Source of the DNA: Bryoerythrophyllum caledonicum
Lineage: Eukaryota; Streptophyta; Bryopsida; Pottiales; Pottiaceae
Assembly: GCA_963971425.1 (NCBI GenBank)
Contig: OZ020521.1
Coordinates: forward strand, 6,713,519 to 6,777,518
Direction: 5' to 3'
DNA: 64,000 bases
The translations under genes were made by a program, and so were the position numbers. The notes under the pieces were generated by a model that searched no databases, was not told where the DNA came from, and worked only from the letters and a program-made list of their open reading frames with translations. Numbering within the stretch: the first letter of the stretch is position 1; each line of letters opens with the position of its first letter. Positions 44,511-56,788 of the stretch are shown here, piece by piece.

Positions 44511-45226
44511 GTGCAGTTTTGAGGTAGATCTTCGAGACTTGTTATGATGAACTCCACTTCAGAGGTTGTTCTGTAGTGCTGAACTTCTGATCTGATATAC
44601 AGCTCTCTCAAGCAAGTGATGTCAGAATTGTTGTGTAAAGTGTATATGTGCTTAGCAAAACATGGTGACAGTGTGTGTTTAACAGTGGTGAAGCAAGGAA
44701 AGGACAGAAAAGTGTAAGGGAGGTAAGAGGTAGCCTGATGTGGAGCGATGTTGATGCCTTGCGGCGACGGTGGGGCGGTCTTGTCGTCAATCTTGTTTGC
44801 TTGTGCACCTGGGTCGGGGAGGAGGAGGGAGTATGTGGAAGATAGCAGATTCCGTTAACCTATTCTCCGATCTGGGATTGAGTGACCTTGCGGGTAAGAC
44901 TGAAACGACCAGATCTGTGCTCCAACACGGGTGTCCCTAGCTTCAGATTCCTCACCGCAAGATCTTGCCACCAACTCTCCACCCTCAATCCACTAGCCCC
45001 AGATCTAAAGTTTTTTGAGCCTTGTCAACACACATATTCTGCGTTCCACACCTAACCACATGCCAACCACTAAGACTCACGCAGGCTCAATCAACAGGGC
45101 CAGCCACCTCCTGCTGTGCGTGATCTAGGGTTTGCAACTAAGTCCCTCTCCTCTCCCCTCACCAGGAAATGCGGAGCTCTACTCAGTGTTCATCGTGTCG
45201 CCAAAAATGGATACCACAAAGTGGCC

Positions 45227-45238
45227 AATGATTCAAAA
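45227..45238 (+). repeat. Target-site duplication of B, right copy
   Basis: AATGATTCAAAA, the partner of 29286-29297. A sequence resumes here. Confidence 0.85.
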
Positions 45239-46239
45239 CAAATAACATATAACAAAAAAGGAAACAATAATAACAAAAATAATAATGGAAATATTGAAAT
45301 AAAGATAAAGAAGGGTAGAAGAGAATGTAAACCCAAGAATGTAAATCAGAAGAGAAGGAAAGTAAAAATGGCTAAAAAAAGGAAAATCACGGAGAGTAAA
45401 AAAATATATTATAAATTAAATAGGAAGAAGATAGATATTTATAAAATATCAAAGGTCTCAAATAGAGCAAGTAATATTAAAAATAAAAAAGAAAAATCGG
45501 GGAGGATATATAAGAAGAAAATAACGGGTAAGATAGAAAACCATTATCATAAGAAAACATATAATAAGAACATAGCAACAAACAATAGTACTAAAAATAG
45601 AAAATACTTCCTAAGGAATTCAAAAATAAGGGATGGAAAATCCACCAAATTAGTTATGGGAATTAATTATATTAAGAATACAAATATTAAGAACATAGTT
45701 AGAAAATTCAGTACTAAAAATAGAATATGCTTTCTAAGAAATGCAAAAATAAGGGATGGAAAATTAATTAAACATGTAATGAGAAACAAAAATTTCGGAA
45801 TAAAAATAAATAGAGATGGTAGTAATAATAAAATAGTACTGACAAAAAATAGAAATTGGAATATAAATTATAGGGATGAAAGGAAAGTGAATAGTAACAT
45901 TAAAATTGATATATATAAAGATGAGAGTAGAAATTTGTTGAGAGTATGTAGAATAATAAAAGTAGAAGCGAAAATTTTTGTCCCGCAGGCCGGGGGGGCG
46001 CCAAAGGAGCCAAAAATAGAATTACTAAAAATAGAAATTCTAACGAAAGTAAAAATATATACGAATCTTATTGAAATAAATATCAATATATTTTTTCTGT
46101 ATACTGTAACGTATCTGTATAAATATCTGTATACTTGTACGTATACAGATACGTATACGGTTACGTATACTAATACAAATACTGATACTTACACTAATAC
46201 CAATATGAATAATAGTACGTATACTAGTATGAATCCCAA

Positions 46240-46960
46240 TACATACATACACACATACAGAAACAAATACATACAATCAATAAAACACCAAAGTCACATA
46301 CAAAAACAAAATAACTTTAAGCAAAACAAAAAACCCACCTATCACAAAACACTAATATTAAATATGAATACCAATATAAAACCAAATACAATTACATACG
46401 CACACCCGTATACAAAAACAACCACACAACATCAAAAAAATACATACACACACAATTACAAAGAGAAATACATTCAATCAAATAAACAAAAAATAGAATA
46501 CCAAAGCCATGTAATTCTAAAACAAAACAAAAAATCCATCTACTACAAAACACTAGTACTAAATATGAAAACCAATATAAAACCACACACAACCACATAT
46601 TCACACCCATATACAAAGACAACCACACAACATCAAAAAAACACATACATATACACATACAAAGAAGAATACAATATACAAAAAATAAAATACCAAAGCC
46701 ACATACAAGAACAAAAAATCTTAAAACAAAACAAAAAATCCACCTACTACAAAACACTAAATATGAATACCAATATAAAACCTACATATACACACCCATA
46801 TACAAAGACAATCACACAACATCAAAAAAACACATACATACACACATACAAAGACAAAGACACACAATCAAATAAACAAAAAATAAAATACCAAAACCAC
46901 ATACATAACCAAAAAATTCCAAAACAAAACAAAAAACACATCTATTATAAAATTCTAACA
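46240..46960 (+). repeat. Tandem repeat with decayed 2A cores (about 4 units)
   Basis: Units of roughly 170-200 bp with shared CACCCATATACAAAGACAAC, CACAACATCAAAAAAA and AAACAAAACAAAAAA blocks. Each ends in sequence aligning to LLILIGGDxETNPGP but reading LxLNMxTNIKP. Confidence 0.75.
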
Positions 46961-46981
46961 CTAATCCCCCCAAACAAATAA

Positions 46982-49493
46982 GACCCTAATAACATAACTA
47001 AGCCAAAAAAAATTATTATTATTAGTATACAAAAAATAAAAACTCTAAGAAACAACCCTAAACATACATATCACAAACTCCTACTACTTCTAGGAGGAGA
47101 CATTGAAACCAACCCCGGACCCATGCCAAATATACTAAAAAGACACCCTACGTCACATAAGAAAAATGCCAAAATATACTTCATACCTAATACCATAAAA
47201 CTACAACCGGAATACGGACACATTGCAAAACCCTTTGCACCTTTTTTAAAAAACACACATACATTACACCATACACATAACACTACACACCCAAACGTTG
47301 CCCAATACATACAAAAAAAAAGTACGCACCCACCACCTCACATTCTATATGCACTAATAACCACTACACACCCAAACATAGACAAATGTAACCATATCTT
47401 AAATCCACAAAATTTGAACACAATTACATGGACCAATACACTTCTACAAAATCTACTAAACTTACAAAATCCACCAGAACGACACATTTACACTCCACAC
47501 CCTTATACTAAATTCCTAGTAGACAACCAAAATATTATAAACCATGAGAACTCAATACATAAAAAATTATACGACTTCTTACATAGTCAAGAAATACCAC
47601 CCTCAAATGATACAATAAAACAAAAATTCCCTTACCTCCCTAACAACCTCATAAATGAATCACTAAAATGTCTAGACCCTATACCAGAGTACACCCACCC
47701 ACCCACACCTCTTCCCTACATCCCTCCTCAAAATCAAAACATTAGATCAAACCAAGAAAAAACATACATAATCACATGGAATGCCTCCTCACTAAACACT
47801 GCCCTTCCGAGTTTACAAACCCTAGTCACAAACACAGACACACCACCAGCCCTCATAGTGATACAAGAAACAAAGCTAACCGCCACAAAATCTACAAAAT
47901 ATATACAAAATATATTTCAAGACTATAAACTCATCTTTAACAATACACATGCACTTACAAGATGCATACAACAAAGGAGACCATACACACCGGGCCGTGG
48001 TGGCCTCCTTACATTAATACACAAAAAATATACATTCCCAGGCAACATCAACAAAATCCCTACCCCAATGCACATATCACCATACATTCAAATAATCAAA
48101 ATCACTAATCACCCACTACAACCGTGGTTAATCTTTCACATGTATATGCCATCCCACCCCGAAGATACTAGATTTCTCTTAGATATACAAAACACTATTA
48201 CAACCCATATTAATAATCATCCCAATCATACATACCTATTATGTGGAGACTTCAATAGAGACATAGCGCTAATTGGCCGCCAAAATGGAAACCATCACAC
48301 CCCCCCTCAAAACATTGATTACCAATGGCGCCGCTTCACAGAAAACTTAAACTTCACTTACATCAATACCGATACACAATTTTCTAGACAAGGTGGCTAC
48401 AATTATAGTGATTGGAGTCTAATAGATGGATTCTATATAAATACAAACAATAATACACAATGCACCTCCACAACAAACAAAGATATTATTCTCAACTCGG
48501 ACCACTCACCCATACAATTGCACATCCCAAATAACACACTAATTAGTAGAACTCCTACAATCCCAAACAAAGACACTATACGCATACTCAACCCCATCCC
48601 AAAAATCAACATAGAAAAATTCAACACAAAATTCTTCGAAGAAAACTCCGTACAAATAGACTCCCTCATAAACACTCTTGAAAACAATAGTCAATTAACA
48701 CAAGCACAATGGCAAGAAGCATGCCACACCCTTGACAAAATCATCAATAAAATCTCAGATACACTAGAACAAACTTGTAGAGCACACCCAATACCCCAAA
48801 TGACAAACAGAACCTCTCAACAAGGCGGGTATCTACCCCGCAAACTTTCTAAAACTTGGAAACAACACTTAACCACATACCATACCATACGTAAAACCAT
48901 TAGAATTGTAAAAAACAACCCTCAATGGCGTAACCACCCCATACACAACGAACTACTTACTATACAACACATCCAAATCCCTACCCCGCCGCCTCCGGAC
49001 CTTCCCCACGATACATGGATAAAAGATATCGCGATAATTGCAAAAAATGCCAACATACAAGCCCGGAAAATAATCACAAAATACACAAAAGAAAACATTA
49101 AAAAAGCCATCTCAAAATACAGACAACTATACGAAATCAGCCCCAAAAAAATTAACAAAAAAGTCTTCAAAAACCTTGAATCCCCACCAATGGATTGTAT
49201 CAAAGATCAATATAATAATATTCTAACTAGCCCCGAAGACATTGCGAATGAAATATTCAACCAACAAACAAAAACCAATAGACCAACAGTACCAACATGT
49301 AATTACCAGCCACAACATACAATAGAATGCACATGTGCAATACGCCAATACCCTTGGCACGACCTGGACGGATATACCCTTGACAAACGGGGCGAACCAG
49401 AAATTCCACTACATAAATACCTCAACAGAGCCACATACGACACATGCCTTCAAAATCTTGGAAATAATAAAGCCCCAGGCCCAGACGGCAAAA
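46982..49493 (+). pseudogene. LINE A ORF2: 2A motif, endonuclease, RT start (cut by C)
   Basis: The frame opens after the TAA and reaches LLLLLGGDIETNPGP at 47078-47122. The conserved PNILKRHPTSHKKNAKIYFIPNT block follows, then a linker and an endonuclease with ITWNASSLN, VIQETKL, LLCGDFNRD, SLIDGFYIN and NSDHSPIQLH. The RT begins with NNKAPGPDG, where element C interrupts it (about 49490). It is nearly identical (about 98% by eye) to the endonuclease of B, more so than C is. Residues after the break that come from C are not part of the gene. Confidence 0.85.
47093..47122 (+). other. 2A-like motif GGDIETNPGP (A, canonical)
   Basis: GGA GGA GAC ATT GAA ACC AAC CCC GGA CCC, then ATG. Preceded by a five-Leu run. 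Fits the 2A consensus fully. Confidence 0.88.
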
Positions 49494-49735
49494 GAAGAAG
49501 AACGCCGGTTCCCGAAGGGAACCGGCGTGAATAAAGTGTCTGTTCGTTCCATTGCTAAGACCATGCCCACCGGACAAGGAATTAGCAAACTGGAACTACT
49601 TCCCCCTTTCGAGGGTAGACACTATGTAACGAGTAGCCAGAAACCAACCAACAACGACCAACCACGATCAAACTAAACAACAAAAAGCAAAACCAAACAG
49701 GCAGCCAATCAGGGAGAGACAGAGTGGCGAAGTTC
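49494..49735 (-). mobile_element. LINE C 3' UTR
   Basis: About 240 bp, nearly identical to the 3' UTR of B, ending in a stem-loop and TTC repeats in the sense strand. Confidence 0.85.
49502..49528 (-). terminator. 3'-terminal stem-loop of LINE C (12-bp perfect stem)
   Basis: ACGCCGGTTCCC and GGGAACCGGCGT pair perfectly around a 3-nt loop; B has one A in place of G. It lies directly before the (TTC)n tail, so it is the likely reverse-transcriptase start structure. Confidence 0.8.
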
Positions 49736-52525
49736 CTAAGGGGGGTCTTGCCTATCAGGGAGGACTTGGTTGTTTTCGATTTTGCGTTTATGTAGTAAAA
49801 TAGACATGGCATGTTGAATAGCGATGGTGTTGATATTTTTAAAGGTAGTTTTAATTGTATCAATGGGTATCTTGAAGGTATCTTCGAGAGTTTTCATAGA
49901 TGGGATAAAGGTGGTGGCACGAGCGCCGGATGTGATAACAATAAGGGGGTCTACCTTCCATCCAATGGCAATGATGTCGTCAATGAGGGGTTGATATTTG
50001 TCTATTTTGTTTTGTATTGTTTCCGGAGAAAATCTATCGTTGCAATATGTGAATTCAATGAATTGAATGGTGTAGTCTTGGTTGATGTTCTCGGGTGGTG
50101 GGTCGTTGTATGGTAAACCTTTGACACAAAGAATGTCCGGTTTGAGCCTAGCGTTGCAATGACATCTTTGGGTCATACATGAGCATGGAAGTAGCCATGG
50201 GGGGACCGTGTTTTCTTGTGGATTGCTATTAAAAGTGCCGGCGTTCATAAGTATGAAACATCTCGATTTATTGTAGGAGGTGATTAGTTTTCGGACTTCC
50301 CATACCGCTTTGTTATGTCTATTAACGATTAGGGAGTGTATGTGGTGGTTTTGGCATTTGAGTAGCACATGAAGCCATGTGTCGGGGTCCGTGGAGGGGC
50401 ATATGGGGCATGTTATGGATGGGAATCTTTCTATTCCAAAGAAGAGTTGTTTGCGAGCGTTTCCCATGTACTGACCCGTACGGAATTTGATGAGGCACGT
50501 TATTTGTGAGTCTGAGATGATGGGGTTTTTCCAAAAGTTTGTAGAGAGTTCATTGTCTATGTCATTATTGTTAGTCCATTTTTCTATGTTAGGAATATTT
50601 TCTGAGATTGTGTCCAGGTTGTTGTAGAGGTCTTGTTTTTTGAGATATTTGCCCAGAAATCTAATTGGGCCTTTATCAGGGGTATCTTCTTTGGAAGGCC
50701 AATCTTCTTTTTGAAAGTAGTATGGGGTGGCATGAGCATGTTCGTGAGGGTCTTTGGCGTTTTTGTGTGTTTTTTCTCGGCCTTCTTTTGCAAGTTTGTC
50801 TGCTTGTTCGTTGCCATCAATGTTGGCATGGGCTCTGACTTTGTGAAGGGTTGTGATTTGTGTACGTTTTTGTAACATTTGTACCATTGATGTTAGTATG
50901 GTTTGGTCGGGGTGACTGTTGTGAAGGGTTGGGTGTGTTATTTGAGTGTTTAGTAGGTAGAGTGCATTTATACAATCGGTGAATATATGTGCAGGTTCAT
51001 TTTTGTATTTTGTTGTGATGATTTGTAGTGTTTTGTGAATGGCCATGAGTTCTGCTCTGAGGATATTTTGTAGTCCATGGAGTCTTTTGGCTAGTTTAAT
51101 TTCTTTAGTAGAATTATATATGCCATAGCCAGCTTTTTCTCTTCGCCAAGAGCCCGGGCTAATTTGTTCCGGTGGTTTAAAGGAGCCGTCGGTGTAATAA
51201 CTGTATGCGGGGTTAAATTTTGGTGTGGTATGAGCTGGGTAGTTTGGGAGAGGGGGAGGTATGACGGAGTAGTTTAATGTGTTGTTGTCATAGTTTAATT
51301 TTGACCATTTTTTACTTTTGTTTACGGGGGTTTGTATGGGTGTTGGTGGGGCCGGTTTTGTGTATGGTCGTTGTATGTCTAGATTGTCTGTTATGGAGGT
51401 AAGTTCCGCAAGTTGTTCTAGGGAGCCCACGTTTTGATTTTGATGATGGACGCATAGTATTTGTAATGTAGATGGCTCTATTCGGGGTTTTTTTAGCTCG
51501 GGTGGGATATTAGGTTCTTCGTATGGTATTGTGTCTGCTTCGAATAATGCAATGATGTGGGAATCTGGGAATGGGTTTGAATGTTGGTTGTTGTTTTGGT
51601 ACCAATTGTTGTTCGGTGTGACGATGATTGTTTTTGTGTTATTTGGATCGTTTTTGGCGGCAAGTCTAGCCCAATGTATGGCTTGTTCTATGTCTTTCTC
51701 GTTGTGGGGGTGAGCTATTCCATTTCCGATCCATTTGTGTTCAAAGGCCTTGCCTAGGGATCCAAATATTTTGTCTCTTTCATACGGTGAGTAGAATTTA
51801 TTTAGTTTGGTAGGACATGTGATTGGGGAGGAAAAGTATGAGTGTTCGATGTTAAAGGATGATATTAGTGAATCTAAAATGGGGGTGGGTATTGTGTATT
51901 GCGCATTTTTGAGGGGGTCAGTTTTTGGTATTCGATATTTATATCTTTGGTAAAGCCATATTAGTTCGGTTTCAAAGGGTTGGGTTGTTGGTTCAATGTT
52001 TGTAGGGGATTGTAATTTTGTATGATATTGGTTCCATAACCATTGGAGCCGGGTAATGGGTATGGTGTGTAAATGTCGGCCGTTTTCTTCGTATAGATGT
52101 GCTTGATTGTTATCTATTTGAATTGTGTTTGAGGATGTAAGGATATCATTTTCGGGGTTGCATTCTGTTGTGTAGATGTTTAAGAGTGGGATAATTATGG
52201 GTGGTGTTACGGACCTTGAGTCTGAGGATTGTTCTTGTGGATGGTGGGCAAGGATGATATCTGAGTATATTTTGTTTTGGATCTTTTGGTAGTATTGTTT
52301 TAATTTTTCAGTGTTATGTGTGGAGGTATTGGTGTCATGCCGTGGAAAAAGGTCTCTTTGAGGGAGCCATTTATTGTATGTATTATCATTGTGTTGCCAT
52401 TGGCATAGGTATTTTGTGTAGGTATTTTGTATGTTATTTGTGTCTGTGTGTTGGATATGTTTATGGTTTATGATATTATTAATGGGATATGTGGTAGGGT
52501 TTTTGGGGATGTATGTTGGGGGTGG
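49736..52525 (-). pseudogene. LINE C ORF2: linker, RNase H, knuckle, C-terminal domain
   Basis: This continues in frame after a 1-nt deletion in a C run near 52520 and runs to the ORF2 stop at 49736. RNase H residues are intact (YYTDGSF, RAELMAIHK, FTDCINAL, NEQADKLA), as are the CPIC..TWLHVLLKC knuckle and FIEFTYCNDRFSPETI. Nearly every residue equals B, so the two copies inserted recently or share a recent source for this part. Confidence 0.85.
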
Positions 52526-54267
52526 GGGTGGTATCTATGTGGAGGGTTAGGGGGATTGGTTGGTGTGGGAATATTTCTTGGGATGATGTTATTGTTGAGG
52601 GTGATGAATGGATCTTTAAGTGTATGAGAGTATGGATGTATGTTGCAAGGAGTATGACATATAGTGGGGCATGTTATGTGGCAAAATAGTTGTTTAGCAA
52701 CACTTAGGGCACTCTTTATTAGTTTAGATGGGGTGAAGTGGTAGGTTTTGAAGTCCTCATTGTTCATGATGTGTGTACCGTTAGGTAAGGTAATTTGGTT
52801 TAGTTCAAAAATATTTTTTGAGAGGAGTTTTTGTAGAAGCTTTTGGGAGAGTTGGGCATTGAGTGTGTTATGATTTAATGTTTCTTGGCGCCATAGTATT
52901 TCTAGTGTTGTAGGATTAGTGAGGAAGTTCGGGAGCGTACTTTTAAGGTGGGCTTTAGCTATATGTTTTAATAAGAAGAATGTCCGTGTTATTGGTGATC
53001 TTATGCAGTCACTTTTTTTAATTCTCGGTATGTTTTCAGCGCCACCATATTGGGCAAGGACATAGTGAGTTAATCCATTATATATTTTCCCAAGTCTTCC
53101 TTTATCGTTTAAAGCATTTTGCAGTTGTTCGCCTATACATCGGAGGTATGCGTTTTTTAGGGAGAAAGCTTCAAGTCCAAATAGGTTATGTGGTAGTTGG
53201 GTTATTGCATTTGACATACATTTTGGTAGTCCACATATGGTTTTTTGTATGGCTATTATTTTTTTATCAAGTTTTTTGATAGCTGGCATAGAGTATGGTA
53301 CACCGTAGAAACTGTATGCCACACTTGGGCGTAGTACGGTATCAACCATTTTTATTTTTTGTTTCATGGTGGTTGGGCATGTTGTTAGTTCTTTGCATTG
53401 TTTGATGAGTTTTGTGGTTGTAGCGTGGATTTGGATTTTCCATTTTAGTGAAGGGACAAGATTTATACCTAGGTATATGTATGGCTCATTTTGATGTAGT
53501 GTGGGGATTGGTTGATTGCGGTAATTAATGTTAGAGGCTTGTATTAGGGCTTTGAAAGTGGTAGGGTTTAATTTGGATTTGTTTGGGCATCCGGTAGCGG
53601 CACATTTTGGAACACCTACGTCCATACCAGCCCATTTACAATATCTAACAATTTTATTGAGTTGTATTTGTACATGTTTGATTTTGTTAGTTATGACGGC
53701 GAGGTCATCTGCGTATGCGGCAGAGTTTATTGTGACTTGTGATGTGCCAAACGTGTATCCGTTGTTGCCTCGTTCTAGCCATCTAAGTAGTGGTTCTAAG
53801 AATATAATGAATAAATATGGGCTAAGGGTGTCTCCTTGTATGGTTCCTCTTTCTATAGGTATGGGTTTTGTTTTCCCAAAGTGTTCACCAATATATTGAG
53901 TGGATGACTGGTCGTAGATGTTTCCTACAAGTGTGATGGCATCTTTTGGGTAGCCAAGGTCTATCATTATTGCTAGAAGTCGGGCATGGTCTATTGAACC
54001 AAAGGCATTTTTAAAATCAACATATAATATGTATATATCTTGGTTAGTGAATTTTGCGTCTTCTAGTGCAGCTATTATAGTTTGTATTTGTCGAGCGGTG
54101 CTTCTCTCTGCTCTAAATCCTTCTTGGCTATCATGTAGGATTTTGAATTTTTCGCCGTATGAGGATAGTATAAAGGTGAGTGTACTAGTGAAGAATTTGT
54201 ATATTGTGTTAGCTAGTGCAATTGGTCTATGGTTGGGTAGTATAGATGGGTCACCTTTTTTGTATAG
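52468..54267 (-). pseudogene. LINE C ORF2: reverse transcriptase
   Basis: This is the frame after the TGA at 54268-54270 (a Leu codon in B: SATILLYKKGD). It contains HRPIALANTIYKF, SQEGFRAERSTARQI, VDFKNAFGSIDH, RGTIQGDTLSPYLF, SAAYADDLA and the thumb region. The first ATG is at 53967 but the frame is open upstream to the TGA. It ends by frameshift near 52520. Confidence 0.85.
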
Positions 54268-56134
54268 TCATATTGTTGCACTTGATTTCCATGAGGTCGG
54301 TATTTGTTTTTGTTTATAACAGTGAGAGAAAAATAGGAATAATAATTTATGAAATTTTGGAGGCATGTTTTTGAGTATTGAGTTTGGTATGCGGTCTGGG
54401 CCTGGGGCTTTGTTGTTACCAAGATTTTGAAGGCATGTGTCGTATGTGGCTCTATTAAGGTATTGATGTAGTGGGATTTCTGGTTCACCTCTTTTCTCCA
54501 GGGTATATCCATCAAGGTCATGCCATGGATATTGGCGTACTGCACATGTACATTTATTATGATGTTGTAGTTGGTAGTTGCATGTTGGTACTGTTGGTCT
54601 ATTGGTTTTTGTTTGTTGGTTGAATATTTCATTCGCAATGTCTTCTGGGCTAGTTAAAATATTGTTAAATTGATCTGTGATACAATCTAGTGGTGGGGAT
54701 TCTAGATTCTTAAAGACTCTTCTATTGATTTTTTTAGGACTTATTTCATATATTTGTCTATATTTTGAGATGGCTTTTTTAACGTTATCTTTGGTGTGTT
54801 TTGAAGTTATTTTTCTGGCTTGTATGTTGGTGTTTTTTGCAATTAATGCGATATCTTTTATCCATGTATCATGGGGCATATCCGGGGGCGGTGGGGTGGG
54901 AATTTGGCTATTTTGTAGAGTTAGTAGTTCATTACATATGGGGTGGTTGCGCCATTGGGAATTATTTTTTACAAGTCTTATAGTTTTTCGTATAACATGG
55001 TATATAGTAAGATGTTGTTTCCAAGTTTTAGAGAGTTTTCGTGGTAGATATCCTCCTTGTTGAGATATTCTGTTTGTTAATTGGGGTATTGGGTGTGCTC
55101 TACAAGTTTGTTCTAGTGTGTTGGAGATTTCTTTGGTGAGTGTGTCTAGGGTTACACATGCTTCTTGCCATTGTACTCGTGATAGTTGGTTGTTATTCTC
55201 AAGAGTATTTATGAGGGAGTCTATTAGTGTGGATTGTTCTTCAAAGAATTTTGTATTGAATTTTTCTAAGTTATCTTTTGGAATGGGGTTGAGTATGCGT
55301 ATAGTGTCATTGTTTAGTGTTGTGGGAGTTCTATTAATTAAAGTGTTATTTGGTATGTGTAGATGTATAGGTGAGTGGTCCGAGTTTAGAATAATATCTT
55401 TGTTTGTTGTAGAAGTGTATTGTGTATTATTGTTGGCATTTATATAGAATCCGTCTATTAGACTCCAATCACTATAATTATAGCCCCCTTGTCTAGAGAA
55501 TTGTGTGTCGGTTTTGATGTAATTGAAGTTTAGGTTTTCGGTGAATTGGCGCCATTGGTGGTCTATGATTTGAGGAGGGGTGTTATGATTTCCATTGTGG
55601 CGCCCAATTAATGCTATGTCTCTATTGAAATCACCACATAGTACATATGTGTGGTTTGGGTTGTTATTTATTTGAGTTGTGATAGTGTTTTGTATGTCAT
55701 TGATAAATCTAGTATCTTCGGGGTGAGATGGCATATACATATGAAGGACTAGCCATGGTTGTAGTGGATAGTTAGTGATTTTGATTATTTGCAGGTAAGG
55801 AGATATGTGCACAGGGGTAGGGATTTTCTTGATGTTGCCCGGGAAAGCATATTTTTTATGTATTAGTGTAAGGAGACCTCCACGGCCCGGTGTGTATGGT
55901 CTCCTTTGTTGGATACATCTTGTGAGTGCATGTGTATTGTTGAAAATGAGTTTATAGTCTTGGAATATATTTTGTATGTATTTTGTGGATTTTGTGGCGG
56001 ATAGTTTTGTTTCTTGTATAACTATAATGGCTGGCGGTGTGTTCGTATATGTAACCAGAGTTTGTAAGCTAGGAAGGGCGGTGTTTAGAGAAGAGGCATT
56101 CCATGTGATTATATATGTATTTTCATGATTTGGG
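54268..56134 (-). pseudogene. LINE C ORF2: endonuclease and RT fingers
   Basis: The frame is open from about 56110 (IITWNASSLNTALP, VIQETKLSATKS) through LCGDFNRD, SLIDGFYIN and NSDHSPIHLH to NNKAPGPDRIPNSILK, then stops at TGA 54268-54270. It is about 85-88% identical to the endonucleases of A and B by eye, clearly less than the 3' part. A frameshift near 56135 separates it from the 2A-bearing N-terminus. Confidence 0.8.
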
Positions 56135-56758
56135 TTATTGTTTTGGTTTTGTGGATGTAGGTAAGGGGGTGGGGGGGGGTGGGTGGGTGTATTCTGGTAT
56201 TTGGTCGAGACATTTTAGTGATTCAATAATTAGATTGTTGGGAAGGTATGGAAATTTTTGTTTTATAGTATCTTGTGATGGTGGTGTACGATGATTGTGT
56301 ATGAAATCATAAAGTTCTTTATGTATTGATGTTTTATGGTTTATAATGTTTTGGTTATTTTCAATGAATGATATATAAGGGTGTGGGGTGTTAATGTGTC
56401 TTTCGGGAGAGTTATGTAGGTTAGCAAGGGAGTTTAGTAGTGCATTAGTCCATTGAGTTATGTTTGGATTTTGTTGATTTAATATGAGGTTACATTCGTC
56501 TATGTGTGGGTGGATTGTAGTTACTATAGCGTATAGGATATGTGGTGAGGGATGTTCGTTTTGTTGTTGTATATATTGGATAATGTGTGGGTGTGTGTTG
56601 GCGTATGATAGGTGTAGTGTATGTGTGGAGTTTAGTAAAGGTGCAAATGATTGGGCAATATGTCTATATTCCGGTTGTAATTTTATTGTGTTTGGTATGA
56701 AATATATTTTGGCATTCTTTTTGTGTTGTATTGGGTGTCTTTTTAGTACGTTTGGCAT

Positions 56759-56788
56759 AGGTCCTGGGTTGGTTTCTATGTCTCCTCC
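56759..56788 (-). other. 2A-like motif GGDIETNPGP (C, canonical)
   Basis: Encodes ILGGDIETNPGP-M next to the endonuclease. Fits the consensus. Confidence 0.85.

Larger units (their letters stand above)
29298..45226 (-). mobile_element. LINE B, about 15.9 kb, essentially full length
   Basis: Bounded by a (GAA)n tail at the 3' side (29298-29310) and the leader terminus at the 5' side, with a perfect 12-bp target-site duplication. It contains the leader, ORF1, a 1,479-codon N-terminal ORF2 segment with four 2A-like sites, endonuclease, RT, RNase H, 3' UTR and stem-loop. About 42 nt (45185-45226) beyond the shared GAGTAGAGCTCCG terminus belong to B or are extra bases added at the 5' junction. 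ORF2 carries two frameshifts and one stop, so this copy is dead. Confidence 0.85.
42536..45226 (-). mobile_element. LINE B 5' leader
   Basis: Contains two consecutive short intron-like units just upstream of ORF1 (42543-42574, 42650-42676), further donor-like sites near 42903 and 44258, and a 645-codon Pro/Ser/Leu-rich open frame (42677-44611) with GGTCGCNN repeats of about 33 bp at 42950-43220. It also has the 14-nt motif (44497-44510), AGATCT-rich blocks (44860-45010) and the GAGCTCCG terminus near 45180. The long open frame is low-complexity and its translation is doubtful. Its counterpart in C is a different, Arg/Thr/Gln-rich string. Confidence 0.65.
45227..46981 (+). pseudogene. LINE A ORF2, continued: repeat-rich region
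   Basis: Continues the ORF2 frame of A after B. Modules in order: KNRKYFLRNSKIRDGKSTKLVM-type units (45590-45800), the NWNINYRDERKVNSN and PKIELLKIEIL block, a Thr/Tyr array, then about four tandem units (46240-46960). Each tandem unit reads roughly TTQHQKNTYIHTYK...KQNKKSTYYKTL followed by a decayed 2A core (NMKTNIKP). A TAA at 46979-46981 interrupts the frame, which otherwise continues in phase into the canonical 2A motif. Frames opening at 45116 before the duplication are in B leader sequence and are not real. Confidence 0.75.

Noticed and set aside
46240..46960. CRISPR-like array
   Set aside because: Units are imperfect, coding-frame tandem repeats without unique spacers.
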